Positions 7,854 to 15,574 of a DNA stretch of 64,000 nucleotides are shown here, one piece after another. The notes beneath the pieces are model-generated. The model did not search any database. It was given only the letters and a program-made list of their open reading frames with translations, and was not told the origin of the DNA. A program made the translations under genes and the position numbers. The stretch's first letter is position 1, and each line of letters opens with the position of its first letter. The DNA is taken from the NCBI RefSeq assembly GCF_013141695.1, contig NZ_WHNY01000067.1, forward strand, positions 124,001-188,000, in the 5' to 3' direction. Origin of the DNA: Paenibacillus plantarum. GTDB lineage: Bacteria; Bacillota; Bacilli; Paenibacillales; NBRC-103111.

Positions 7854-9392
7854 ATGAAAATTTCAGGAGTGCAAAATAGCCAGTTAACAAGGGAAGAGCC
7901 AGCTAGTTACGACCTGCTAAGAGCAAAATTTAAGAATCCTCCAGTGGAACATCGCTCCGTGCCGTTCTGGTCGTGGAACGGAATGCTTGCGCAGGACGAA
8001 TTGGACGCACAGATTGAAGGATTCAAGAAACAGGGAATGGGCGGCTTTATGATCCACGTACGGGAAGGGTTGGAAACGCCATACTTAGGTGATGAATTCA
8101 TAGAACGGGTTAAAGAGACTGTTGCAAAAGCAAAGAAGGAAGGTGTTGCTGCGTGGTTGTATGATGAAGACCGCTATTCTTCAGGAATGGGCGGTGGCAG
8201 GGTGTCCCGATTAGGCGGCGATGCGGTGCGGGCTAAAGCTTTATCATTAACGATTTGCCGCAATTATGAACCCGACGATACCATTCAGGCCGTTTATCAA
8301 GCGAGTATTCTCGGTAACGAGTTGTTTAGTTGCAAAAGAATACGCAACTGGAAAAGTCCCTCTAGTTTGCTAGAGGGGGAGGAAGTATATTTGGTCATGC
8401 GTCGTCACATCGCTTCGCCAAATGAGTGGTGTCACGGTGATACCTATCCGGACAATATGAATCCCCTGTCGGCCAAATTATTTATCGAGACGACATATGA
8501 TCGCTATAAGGAAGCCGTGGGAGAGGAGTTTGGGCGAACGGTTCCTGGGATTTTTACGGATGAACCAACCATTCGGGGGTTTCAGGAGCAGTTGAATGAA
8601 CCAAGGCTGACTTGGATATCTTGGTCGGATCTCTTACCCCAAGCTTTTGCAGATAAGAATGGATATGAGATTTGGGATACACTCCCTTATTTCTTTTTCC
8701 ATGGCCCCTTCTCCTCGAAGATCCGCCATGACTATTGGAAGACGGTCACCGAAATGTTCTGCGAAGCCTACACGAAGCAGATCGGCAACTGGTGTGGAAT
8801 CAACGGTCTTTCCTTTGCTGGACATCTCTGTGAGGAAGGAGATATCGTTGACGCGGCTAGGCACTGCGGAGCCGTCATGCCTCATTACCGTTATATGGAT
8901 GTCCCCGGGATCGATACATTATGTGAGAAAACGGATGAAAGTCTGACAATCAAGCAGGTATCCAGCGTCGCGAATCAATATGGAAAGAAAAAGGTCATTA
9001 CGGAAACATATGGCGTCATTACAACCATTTTGCTTTTGACGGGAACGATTGGACTTCTTTACGGAAGCACCAATATGATTCTGTTGTGGATCATCATGCT
9101 CGGAATTGGTGGAGGCTTCGCCTTTAGTTTGTCCATGATGTTTTTCGGGTTACGTACTGAAAATGCGCATCAAGCAGCGAAACTGTCTGGCATGGCGCAA
9201 TCGATCGGATATCTTTTTGCCGCAGTCGGTCCTGCTCTTATAGGATATCTGCATGATGCGACCAATAGTTGGAACCTGCCACTTTTCATTCTGCTTGGCG
9301 CTGCGATCTTGCTCTTTTTAGTCGGTATAGGAGCAGCAAGAGACCGTTTTGTAGGTAGCCGAAATAGTTACGAGCTGGCACGGAAAGGATGA
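7854..9392 (+). CDS. Chimeric frame: GH106-like N-terminus fused to MFS C-terminus
   Basis: The 512-residue frame joins two unrelated proteins. Residues 1-387 match the start of GH106-type glycosidases, with FWSWNGML, GMGGFMIHVREGLETPYLG, AWLYDEDRYSSG and GIFTDEP, all mirrored in the intact 1101-residue enzyme at 49851-53156. From about residue 388 (VITTILLLTG, near position 9015) it becomes four hydrophobic helices ending in FGLRTENAHQAAKLSG and GMAQSIGYLFAAVGPALIG, the C-terminal part of a CynX/YycB-type MFS permease. The glycosidase has lost its last two thirds and the permease its first two thirds. An in-frame deletion probably made the fusion. It is unlikely to be functional. GGAGGTC precedes ATG 7854. 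Confidence 0.85.
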   Translation: MKISGVQNSQLTREEPASYDLLRAKFKNPPVEHRSVPFWSWNGMLAQDELDAQIEGFKKQGMGGFMIHVREGLETPYLGDEFIERVKETVAKAKKEGVAAWLYDEDRYSSGMGGGRVSRLGGDAVRAKALSLTICRNYEPDDTIQAVYQASILGNELFSCKRIRNWKSPSSLLEGEEVYLVMRRHIASPNEWCHGDTYPDNMNPLSAKLFIETTYDRYKEAVGEEFGRTVPGIFTDEPTIRGFQEQLNEPRLTWISWSDLLPQAFADKNGYEIWDTLPYFFFHGPFSSKIRHDYWKTVTEMFCEAYTKQIGNWCGINGLSFAGHLCEEGDIVDAARHCGAVMPHYRYMDVPGIDTLCEKTDESLTIKQVSSVANQYGKKKVITETYGVITTILLLTGTIGLLYGSTNMILLWIIMLGIGGGFAFSLSMMFFGLRTENAHQAAKLSGMAQSIGYLFAAVGPALIGYLHDATNSWNLPLFILLGAAILLFLVGIGAARDRFVGSRNSYELARKG

Positions 9393-9404
9393 TAAATATG
9401 TTTG

Positions 9405-9733
9405 ACGTAATTATGGTGACCATTGATAAAGCTGAAATAACGAACAAACTCCTCGATGCAACCATTGAAATAGCCCGAAACAAATAAACTCAAGTTATCT
9501 TGGTTAATATGTACATGAAAGCGATCCGAGATTCGAATCGCGGCAGGAAAGCATTCGCTGATCCAGGTATGATAAACCTGATCCAAGTCCATCACGACCG
9601 CCTTGGGGCACAAATGACGGAAGTCTGGGTGTGCGGCGGCGTAGGATCGCAAAGTCATCGACGCCGATTACCAATTCTGGCGTACGCGTAACTCTGGTAT
9701 GTTGAGAAGTTCGTTGATATACTGGGTTTGCAT
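9405..9733 (-). pseudogene. ISL3-family transposase relic
   Basis: Scattered transposase pieces lie on the minus strand. An N-terminal piece, MQTQYINELLNIPELRV (ATG at 9733), is followed in another frame by LVIGVDDFAILRR and in a third by KAVVMDLDQVYHTWISECFP and AIRISDRFHVHINQ. GIDDFAxRRG and DRFHV are hallmarks of ISL3-family DDE transposases (normally about 400 residues). The pieces are in the right order but with internal deletions and frameshifts, so the element is dead. Terminal inverted repeats were not found. It lies directly downstream of the glycosidase/permease fusion. Confidence 0.65.
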
Positions 9734-9882
9734 CTGCTTATTCCTTTTGTTGTGGTTGGGGAATTACAACAATACAGGAGTGGCAGGAATTAAGTAGACC
9801 GATGAATTCCCGGATCGGCTTTCGTCTAAATAAACGAAGGCATCAATGACAACAAACCAATTTGACGATGAGGTGTTTAAAA

Positions 9883-10299
9883 ATGGCATTAATGTCCACA
9901 TTCACGAGCTTCAATCTGCCTGTAAACAACGTAGAACAATCGAAGGCGTTCTTCACCGGACTCGGATTCGAGCTCAACCCGCAATTCCCCGAGAATGAGA
10001 AGTCGGTAGCCATCATGCTCGGCGACAACCTGCAGGTCATGCTGCTCACCAAAGAACTTTTAAAGTCGCTCACGCAGAAGGAAACCGTTGATACGGAAAA
10101 GTATGCGCAAATGACGATCGCATTGGCCTTCGAGAGCCGAGAAAAGGTGGACGAAATCGTGAATACTGCGGTCTCCTTGGGCGGGAAATCGTACGAAGAA
10201 CCTGAGGATTATGGATTCATGTATCATTGGGCCTTCGAGGACTTGGACGGCCATATGTGGGCAATCAACTACATGAACACGGATGCAGCTCAAGGTTAA
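9883..10299 (+). CDS. VOC/glyoxalase superfamily protein
   Basis: A 138-residue protein of the vicinal oxygen chelate fold. It opens with TFTSFNLPVNNVEQSKAFFT and ends with YHWAFEDLDGHMWAINYMN, the two beta-alpha-beta-beta-beta halves typical of single-domain VOC proteins such as the PhnB/YaeR-like or fosfomycin-resistance-like groups. ATG 9883 has GATGAGGTG at good spacing; the frame is open further upstream without a site. Metal-dependent lyase, isomerase or binding function cannot be distinguished. A hairpin terminator follows. Confidence 0.8.
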   Translation: MALMSTFTSFNLPVNNVEQSKAFFTGLGFELNPQFPENEKSVAIMLGDNLQVMLLTKELLKSLTQKETVDTEKYAQMTIALAFESREKVDEIVNTAVSLGGKSYEEPEDYGFMYHWAFEDLDGHMWAINYMNTDAAQG

Positions 10300-10340
10300 G
10301 GATAACGGAGAGCGCACTCATACTTGGATTAACAAGGGAA

Positions 10341-10368
10341 GACGCCGGGCACTTTCCCGGCGTCTTCT
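10341..10368 (+). terminator. Hairpin terminator after the VOC gene
   Basis: The stem GACGCCGGG (10341-10349) / CCCGGCGTC (10356-10364) has a 6-base loop and a short pyrimidine tail (TTCTTC). GC-rich and close to the stop of the preceding gene. The weak T-run lowers confidence a little. Confidence 0.65.
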
Positions 10369-10490
10369 TCGCGATGATTAGTTTTGTTCGGTATTAGACA
10401 TATATTACTCATTTCCTGATGGTGAATCGGTTCCAAACGAGTGGAAAAGATTAAGGTACATGAAATAGCAGTATGGATTGGAGGTTCCGA

Positions 10491-10604
10491 ATGAAAGACC
10501 GTGATTTTGTGGAAATTCAGACAGATAACATCAATCCTAATATTTCAGGGTTTCATTGGCGTAGTCATGGTCGAGGTGTAAACATTTACTTCGTGGAAAT
10601 GTAA
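10491..10604 (+). CDS. Small ORF with a strong ribosome binding site
   Basis: A 37-residue frame (MKDRDFVEIQTDNINPNISG, then FHWRSHGRGVNIYFVEM). It has an excellent GGAGGT ten bases before ATG 10491, which is the main reason to list it. It may be a small protein or the head of a truncated gene. No family recognised. Confidence 0.35.
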   Translation: MKDRDFVEIQTDNINPNISGFHWRSHGRGVNIYFVEM

Positions 10605-10749
10605 ATCTATAGTAATAATATACGATGAGATTAGTCGACTGGTTAGAAATTAATATCGTTCCTCGCATACACTTCGGGATGGAGGAGTTACGACTTTCTG
10701 AATATCCGTTATCTGAAAGTAAGACCAAAAACATAAAGGAGCGATTAAT

Positions 10750-11295
10750 ATGGACCGCCTGGTAATTATGACGGTTGGAATAACGCATAGTGGAAAAACT
10801 ACATTCGCTAAAGAATTAGAATCTGTCTTACAACAGGCTATAGTCATAGATCAGGATAATCATGCTGAATTTATTAATAGTCACTATAAGAAACTTCTCC
10901 CTATAGAAGGACCCAACACACTAAAATTCTCTATTACCAATGCGATTGTTGAATATGCAGCAGTGCAAAGTAATTTTCATATCATCTTAAGCAATTGTAA
11001 TTTAAATAAATCAGGACGAACGAATGTACTTAGATATTTTCATGAAAAGGGATTTAAAAGTATTATTGTTTACTTTAATTTATCTATTGAAATACTGAGA
11101 GCACGAGTTGAACAAACACAAAGAAGTAAAGCTATTTTCAGAAGTGCATCGAGCTTTTTAGAAGTGTTGGAACGACAAGGAAATTCAGGAGTAATACCGC
11201 CTAGTAAAGACGAAGCTAATTATCTATTTGAAATAAAAGATCCCAATAATATCACAGAAATAATACAACAAATCAAGCAATCCTTGATCAACTGA
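10750..11295 (+). CDS. P-loop ATPase/kinase (AAA_33-like)
   Basis: A 181-residue nucleotide-binding protein. The Walker A motif is near the N-terminus (GITHSGKTTFA, residues 10-20). An AIVIDQDNHAEF strand-helix follows, and FHIILSNCNLNKSGR holds a likely Walker B-type region. The C-terminal half has arginines (RARVEQTQRSK) suited to a lid that closes over ATP. The layout matches small AAA_33-type kinases that phosphorylate nucleotides, sugars or antibiotics; the substrate is not clear. AAAGGAG precedes ATG 10750. It stands alone and is followed by a long hairpin. Confidence 0.75.
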   Translation: MDRLVIMTVGITHSGKTTFAKELESVLQQAIVIDQDNHAEFINSHYKKLLPIEGPNTLKFSITNAIVEYAAVQSNFHIILSNCNLNKSGRTNVLRYFHEKGFKSIIVYFNLSIEILRARVEQTQRSKAIFRSASSFLEVLERQGNSGVIPPSKDEANYLFEIKDPNNITEIIQQIKQSLIN

Positions 11296-11393
11296 AGCAT
11301 TTAGCAACTCAGGATTAAACTAACACAGAACGTTTGTTGAATACTCATAGCGGCGCGAATCTAAGGCTAGGTCATGATGGCTGAAGCATGTTT

Positions 11394-11452
11394 GCGAAAA
11401 GAAGCCTAAAGCCTACTAGTCAAAGTGGGACATGAAGGCTTCTTTTCGTTTT
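11394..11452. terminator. Long-stem terminator
   Basis: The 13-bp stem CGAAAAGAAGCCT (11395-11407) / AGGCTTCTTTTCG (11436-11448) has a 28-base loop and TTTT after it. It lies between the plus-strand kinase gene and the minus-strand MFS gene and could serve both. Confidence 0.6.
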
Positions 11453-11503
11453 GCTGGGGTCTGGCACGTTAGGCGCTGCCCGGTTGACGTGAAAGAGAAA
11501 TGC

Positions 11504-12706
11504 TTATGAGTTGATCTTCCCTGCGCGAGCCTCTTTGTGTGCTGCCCGGGAAGCCGCGCCGATGCGGAAGTAACCGAAAGCTGCGGCCGACATGAGCGCG
11601 GCGACGGCGACGCCTGCGGCGCCGATCCAGGTGACGGCGGTCAGCGAAGATCCTTCCACGACGATGCCGCCGATGCCCGCACCGGCAGCCATAGCTAGCT
11701 GCACAACGGAGCTGTTCAGGCTAAGCATGATGCTTGTCGCTTCTGGTGCGAGCGAGATTAGATGGTACTGCTGCGTCGGACCGGACGACCAGGCGGAGAA
11801 GGACCAGAGCATGAGCAGAGGGAACATCAGCCCCGGCGAATGGGCGGCGAACGAAATCACGACCAGCCAGGTTGCGTGGAACAGCATGCCGGTCACCAGA
11901 GTGCGCTTGAATCCCCAACGGTCGGTGCTGAACCCGCCAAGCTTGGAGCCGATCAGACTGGCAATACCAAACGCGAGCAGGGCGATGCTGACGAATTTTT
12001 CGCTCATGCCCGTAATATCGAGCAGAAAGGGGGAAATATACGTGTAGGTGATGGAATAACCGCCTAGCCAGAAGAACGTAATGATGAGCGCGATGACAAT
12101 TTTCGGATTCTTGAGTAGTTTCAGTTGGTCGCGCAGCGGTACAGGCTGCTCGCCGTCCGTCTTCGGAATCGTGGATGCGATGAGCAGCAACGCCAGTAGT
12201 CCGAGCACTCCGATGCCACCGAAAACCACCTTCCAGTCATAGGCGGAAGCGACTAGCCGGCCAAGCGGTACACCGACGATAAGTGACGTACTGAAGCCCA
12301 TGACGAGCGTGGCAATGGCACTGCCCTGCTTCTCCACTGGTGCGAGTTTCGCAGCGACCGTGAGCGCCGTGACAACGAATACGCCGCTGCTGAGCGCTAC
12401 GATAACGCGAGAAACGATGAGTGCTCCGAAGCCAGAGAACAAGTAGGCTGCGGCATTGCCGACGATGAATATCGAGAGCGCGTATAGCATCAGCTTTTTG
12501 CGGTCAACTTTGGCAGCGGCCGCCATCAGGAAAGGCGTCCCGAACCCGTATGCAAGTGAGAACACGGTGATCAGCTGGCCTGCTGCTGCGACCGAGACGC
12601 CGATATCGTCAGATACTTTATCCAGAATACCGGCAATGATGAATTCGGACGTACCGACGAGAAAGCTGACTAAAGCAAGCATATAAATTTTCAAATTGTA
12701 AGACAA
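11504..12706 (-). CDS. MFS efflux transporter (PbuE/AraJ-like DHA1)
   Basis: A membrane transporter of about 400 residues and twelve helices. The first helix reads SFLVGTSEFIIAGIL and is followed by AAGQLITVFSLAYGFGTPF, the hallmark of the AraJ/NepI/PbuE branch of DHA1 exporters. VDRKKLM after helix 2 is its motif A. I prefer TTG 12706 because AAGGAG lies eight bases before it; the frame also has TTG at 12727. It follows an ArsR-type regulator in the same direction, so the two form an operon. A role in export of a purine, sugar or drug is inferred from the family. Confidence 0.85.
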   Translation of the reverse strand: MSYNLKIYMLALVSFLVGTSEFIIAGILDKVSDDIGVSVAAAGQLITVFSLAYGFGTPFLMAAAAKVDRKKLMLYALSIFIVGNAAAYLFSGFGALIVSRVIVALSSGVFVVTALTVAAKLAPVEKQGSAIATLVMGFSTSLIVGVPLGRLVASAYDWKVVFGGIGVLGLLALLLIASTIPKTDGEQPVPLRDQLKLLKNPKIVIALIITFFWLGGYSITYTYISPFLLDITGMSEKFVSIALLAFGIASLIGSKLGGFSTDRWGFKRTLVTGMLFHATWLVVISFAAHSPGLMFPLLMLWSFSAWSSGPTQQYHLISLAPEATSIMLSLNSSVVQLAMAAGAGIGGIVVEGSSLTAVTWIGAAGVAVAALMSAAAFGYFRIGAASRAAHKEARAGKINS

Positions 12707-12746
12707 TCGTTCCAGCTCCTTATCCAATTCTCTCTATATAATATTT

Positions 12747-12774
12747 TTATATTTCTAAATATATCGAAATATAA
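12747..12774. promoter_or_regulatory. Palindromic candidate ArsR operator
   Basis: The perfect 9-bp arms TTATATTTC (12747-12755) and GAAATATAA (12766-12774) are 10 bases apart, in the gap between the ArsR gene and the MFS gene. The size and AT-rich nature fit ArsR-family operators. A related TTTCGAAA lies upstream of the ArsR gene near 13098. Confidence 0.5.
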
Positions 12775-12789
12775 GGCAAAAAAAATCGG

Positions 12790-13071
12790 CTACCCCAGTA
12801 GATATGGGGCGTACTTTCGGGCGACTTCTTTATTGACGCTGTAATAAATGTACGTTCCGTCTTTGCGCAGCGTGAGCAGACCGCATTCCGTAAGCTGTTT
12901 CAAGTGATGCGACAGTGTGGAACCGGCAACGGACTCGAGCTTGCTACTGATGTCGGAGCAGCAAAGATTCATCTCTTCCGTAAGAAGCATCGCTATTTTG
13001 ATCCGGGTCGGCTCTCCGAGTGCTTTGTAGACTTTCACTGCCTGTTTGACTTCCTCGTTGTCCTCGACCAT
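12790..13071 (-). CDS. ArsR family transcriptional regulator
   Basis: A 93-residue winged-helix repressor. VYKALGEPTRIKIAMLL is the signature opening helix, and STLSHHLKQLTECGLL is the recognition helix. RKDGTYIYYSVNKE forms the wing. LCCSDISS carries two adjacent cysteines before the recognition region, which could be ligand-sensing, but the strict ELCVCDL metal box is absent. GGCGGTGAG precedes ATG 13071. Downstream on the same strand is an MFS exporter with a palindrome between them, so control of the pump is likely. Confidence 0.88.
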   Translation of the reverse strand: MVEDNEEVKQAVKVYKALGEPTRIKIAMLLTEEMNLCCSDISSKLESVAGSTLSHHLKQLTECGLLTLRKDGTYIYYSVNKEVARKYAPYLLG

Positions 13072-13263
13072 GGGTTCTCACCGCCTTTTCAAATGTATTT
13101 CGAAAACTATAGAAACAAGAGTAACACAACTAGGCAGCCGTTGTAAATGGGCGATTTGACGAATGGATGGGGTTAGACCCTGAAGTAGAGTTGATAGCTG
13201 GAAAGGTAATCGGTTGCCGCGGTTTGTTACGTTAACACAGAACTAAAGTTTAATCACGATATG

Positions 13264-13320
13264 ACGGCAGCTGGCATACATTGGGCTGCCGTTGTTCGTT
13301 AATGTAACGGGCAGATTTAC
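13264..13320. repeat. Intergenic repeat, copy 3
   Basis: The stem ACGGCAGC (13264-13271) / GCTGCCGT (13285-13292) is followed by TGTTCG and the right block TAACGGGCAGATTTAC (13305-13320). The rest of the 13072-13405 intergenic stretch holds only the ArsR promoter region. Confidence 0.65.
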
Positions 13321-13450
13321 TCAAATAAAACTCATTTGAATAAAGGTGAAATATGTATATATGTGGAAGTGAAATTAAAATTAATCATGTCATGGAGGTC
13401 ATAGGATGGCTATAAAAATCATTGAAAGAGAATAAACCCGTATCATAGGA

Positions 13451-13942
13451 ATGAAACTGGAAACATTACTGCAAGATACTAGAGAGCAAATGATTATTCC
13501 AAAACTCCAACAATCTTTCAATGAAAGATTAGAAGAGGTAAGTGGTGCCGTACGATTTCCGATTACATATGGAGTTTTCATTGACCCGCCAAATTACAAT
13601 CCTAATACTGATCTGTTTACATGGATAGCTGGCGTTGAAGTTAAACATGATGTAGAACCGCCAGTAGATATGATTTCATACGAACTACCTAAAGCGACCT
13701 ATGCTGTTTTAGAATACCAAGGAGACATTGACAGAGCTGGTGATGCGTATGGGGAGTTGTATGAATGGATAAAGAATTCAGAGTATGAACAAGAAGGAGC
13801 TTATGGGTTCGAGATGTATTCGAAGGTACATTCACCATTAGAAAGAGGAAATGCGGATTTTTTGTTACATTTTCCAATAAAGAGGAAGTATTCGACTACT
13901 TCCAAGGTCAAATTCATTACGCTAACTTGGAACAATAGCTGA
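13451..13942 (+). CDS. GyrI-like/AraC effector-binding protein with upstream nonsense codon
   Basis: A small-molecule-binding protein of the GyrI-like (AraC effector-binding, SHS2) fold. GVFIDPPNYNPNTDLFTWIAG and a VDMISYELPKATYAVLEYQG strand, then YGELYEWI, are typical. The ordinary start is ATG 13406, which has GGAGGTCATAGG; it reads MAIKIIERE, then TAA (13433-13435), then TRIIGMKLETLL in the same frame. So the native gene was probably 13406-13942 and now carries a nonsense codon at its tenth position. Re-initiation at ATG 13451 would give 163 residues lacking the first strand. Probably a pseudogene. Confidence 0.65.
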   Translation: MKLETLLQDTREQMIIPKLQQSFNERLEEVSGAVRFPITYGVFIDPPNYNPNTDLFTWIAGVEVKHDVEPPVDMISYELPKATYAVLEYQGDIDRAGDAYGELYEWIKNSEYEQEGAYGFEMYSKVHSPLERGNADFLLHFPIKRKYSTTSKVKFITLTWNNS

Positions 13943-13992
13943 ATAACGAGACGAAGGCAACTGGCGGTCAAATGAGAACAGATGTGAACTAG

Positions 13993-14247
13993 ATGGAAAA
14001 AATGCGACTTCGTGCGTGTGCATTGATTATTAAGGATGGAGCCATCTTACTTATCGAATACGAAAATGATAATGATAATGGTGTCCATAACAATCTTCCC
14101 GCAGGTGGTGTAGAGTCAGGGGCAACCTTTGTTGAAGCTGTGGTAAGGGAAGCAAAAGAAGAAGCGTGTGTCGACGTGGAAGTTTACTCTTCACCCACAG
14201 CTCGTAGCTGTGGGTCTCCTTTTGTAATCAAAGGACTGTTTAATTGA
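13993..14247 (+). CDS. Truncated Nudix hydrolase
   Basis: The first 65 or so residues are a normal Nudix protein: RLRACALIIKDGAILLIEYE and then the Nudix box GGVESGATFVEAVVREAKEEA, matching GX5EX7REUXEE. After VDVEVYS the sequence becomes unrelated (SPTARSCGSPF) and ends at residue 84, where the family needs about 130-160. The foreign tail is encoded by a perfect hairpin at 14193-14215. The metal-binding site is kept but the rest of the fold is lost, so activity is doubtful. ATG 13993 has no strong ribosome binding site. Confidence 0.65.
   Translation: MEKMRLRACALIIKDGAILLIEYENDNDNGVHNNLPAGGVESGATFVEAVVREAKEEACVDVEVYSSPTARSCGSPFVIKGLFN
14193..14215. repeat. Hairpin at the Nudix truncation point
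   Basis: The perfect 10-bp stem ACCCACAGCT / AGCTGTGGGT has a 3-base loop, preceded by TTC and followed by CTCCTTTT. Small stem-loops like this occur at the ends of IS200/IS605-type elements, and this one coincides with the point where Nudix homology stops. A simple terminator is the alternative. Confidence 0.45.
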
Positions 14248-14377
14248 ATTCTGTGGTATAAAAGTTTTGTAATAGAATTGGAATGATAAGAGCAACTTTT
14301 ACTTCATCGTACCGTCTAAAATTTATATTGGTAAATAAAGGGTGAGTTTGAATTTTGAAAACGGGGAGTTGAGATTT

Positions 14378-15004
14378 TTGAGGAAATTTATTCTTGGAAT
14401 AGTTGTAGGAATGTTTTTATCCATCTCTACTGCGGTGTTTGCTTCAGAATCAGTTCAAACATATTTGTTTCCAGCATTTTTCAAAATCAATGGTCAAAAT
14501 GTCCCTTTAGATGACAAAGAGTATGCGGTACTTAATTATCAAGGGCACGCTTACGTTCCTGTCCGATTTATAGCTGAACAGTTAGGGGCTTTTGTAGATT
14601 ACACAGACGAAGGTACATACAAGGACATTACAATTAATCATTTCCCTTCAAATGTCCCCATACTTGAAGATGATAAATATGCCAATATTCACTTTGGTTT
14701 GCTCGATTTATACTTAGATGGCGGATATACGGGTATTCGAGGGTTATTAGCTCTAGATCATGACAAGGATTCGATTACCGAACATGACAAGGATTCGATT
14801 ACCGAACATGACATTGAGTTTAAATTGCATTTTTATGATGCGAACGATAAGCTGATTGGGACGGCATCAGGCACGTCCAAACCTAGTAGCTCTGTCCAAA
14901 AGCAGACCATAAGCACGGGGGAAATTAAGTATGTTTCGGCTGGCGAAGTCGGGGATTTCTCTAAATATGCAAAAGTGGATTTTGAAGTCACAGCCTATAA
15001 ATAA
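14378..15004 (+). CDS. Secreted stalk-domain (copper amine oxidase N-like) protein
   Basis: A 208-residue exported protein. The signal peptide spans about residues 1-22 (FILGIVVGMFLSISTAVFAS). It is followed by a stalk domain (PAFFKINGQNVPLDDKEYAV and AYVPVRFIAEQLGAFVDYTD), the PF07833-type module common on Paenibacillus surface proteins. The C-terminal half is a beta-rich domain with LHFYDANDKLIGTASG. I chose TTG 14378 because ACGGGGAG lies before it; the frame runs on to 14342 without a site. A 24-bp in-frame duplication gives HDKDSITE twice. Confidence 0.75.
   Translation: MRKFILGIVVGMFLSISTAVFASESVQTYLFPAFFKINGQNVPLDDKEYAVLNYQGHAYVPVRFIAEQLGAFVDYTDEGTYKDITINHFPSNVPILEDDKYANIHFGLLDLYLDGGYTGIRGLLALDHDKDSITEHDKDSITEHDIEFKLHFYDANDKLIGTASGTSKPSSSVQKQTISTGEIKYVSAGEVGDFSKYAKVDFEVTAYK
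14759..14806. repeat. 24-bp tandem duplication inside a gene
   Basis: Two exact adjacent copies of a 24-bp unit beginning CATGACAAGGATTCG (14759-14782 and 14783-14806), followed by a partial third copy (CATGAC). It adds eight residues without breaking the frame. Confidence 0.85.
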
Positions 15005-15079
15005 TCCTCGTAGGAGGCAACGGCTTTAAGTTCTGTTAATAGAAAAAGTCGTAATATGTGATTTGAAAGGATAGTAAAA

Positions 15080-15235
15080 ATGACAACTATAACCGAAGAA
15101 ACTTTACATACTGCTTGTTACAATCAGAATATGGTTTTGGTTGAAAAGATATTAATTAATGTTAAGCCTAAAATACTTAATAAAAAACTGACGGATTACT
15201 CAAACCCAAAACGGATCTTGATGGAGGAAATTTAG
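15080..15235 (+). CDS. Short ankyrin-like fragment
   Basis: A 51-residue frame. TLHTACYNQNMVLVEKILIN has the helix-turn-helix rhythm of one ankyrin repeat (A..G....V..LL), and KPKILNKKLTDYSNPKRILM could be the head of a second. Ankyrin proteins need several repeats, so this is probably the 5' remnant of a longer gene. GAAAGGATAG precedes ATG 15080. Confidence 0.4.
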   Translation: MTTITEETLHTACYNQNMVLVEKILINVKPKILNKKLTDYSNPKRILMEEI

Positions 15236-15574
15236 ACGCAGCCTGTTGGACTAACACGAAACTTGAATACAGGATGAACAACATTTACAATTGAATTATC
15301 TTCCAAATGAGGTGAAATGGATGTCATTCCGTATCGTTCGAAGTAATTAGTTTGCGGGCTGGGTAAAACGCGTACCAGCTACCAAAGGGGATTTTCTGTC
15401 CTTTTGGTCTCATGAAACTAATGCTTGAACGGTGTCGGGCTGATATCCAACATATTTATGCCAAGGGCACTTGAAATGATTGAATGACGGAACAAATGAA
15501 TTTTCGTTTGCTCCTATTCAATCACAACCAGCTCTTGGCTTTTTATTATCTCATTTTAAGATGGAGGACATAGT
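15236..15574. other. Gene-free stretch
   Basis: I see no convincing gene here. It contains a stem-loop with arms GATTGAAT (15478-15485) and ATTCAATC (15516-15523) but no T-run. The ribosome binding site of the methyltransferase gene (ATGGAGGACATAGT) is at its right end. Confidence 0.5.

Noticed and set aside
9399..9488. 29-residue frame beginning ATG 9399
   Set aside because: It lies over the degraded transposase on the other strand and has no family or context support.
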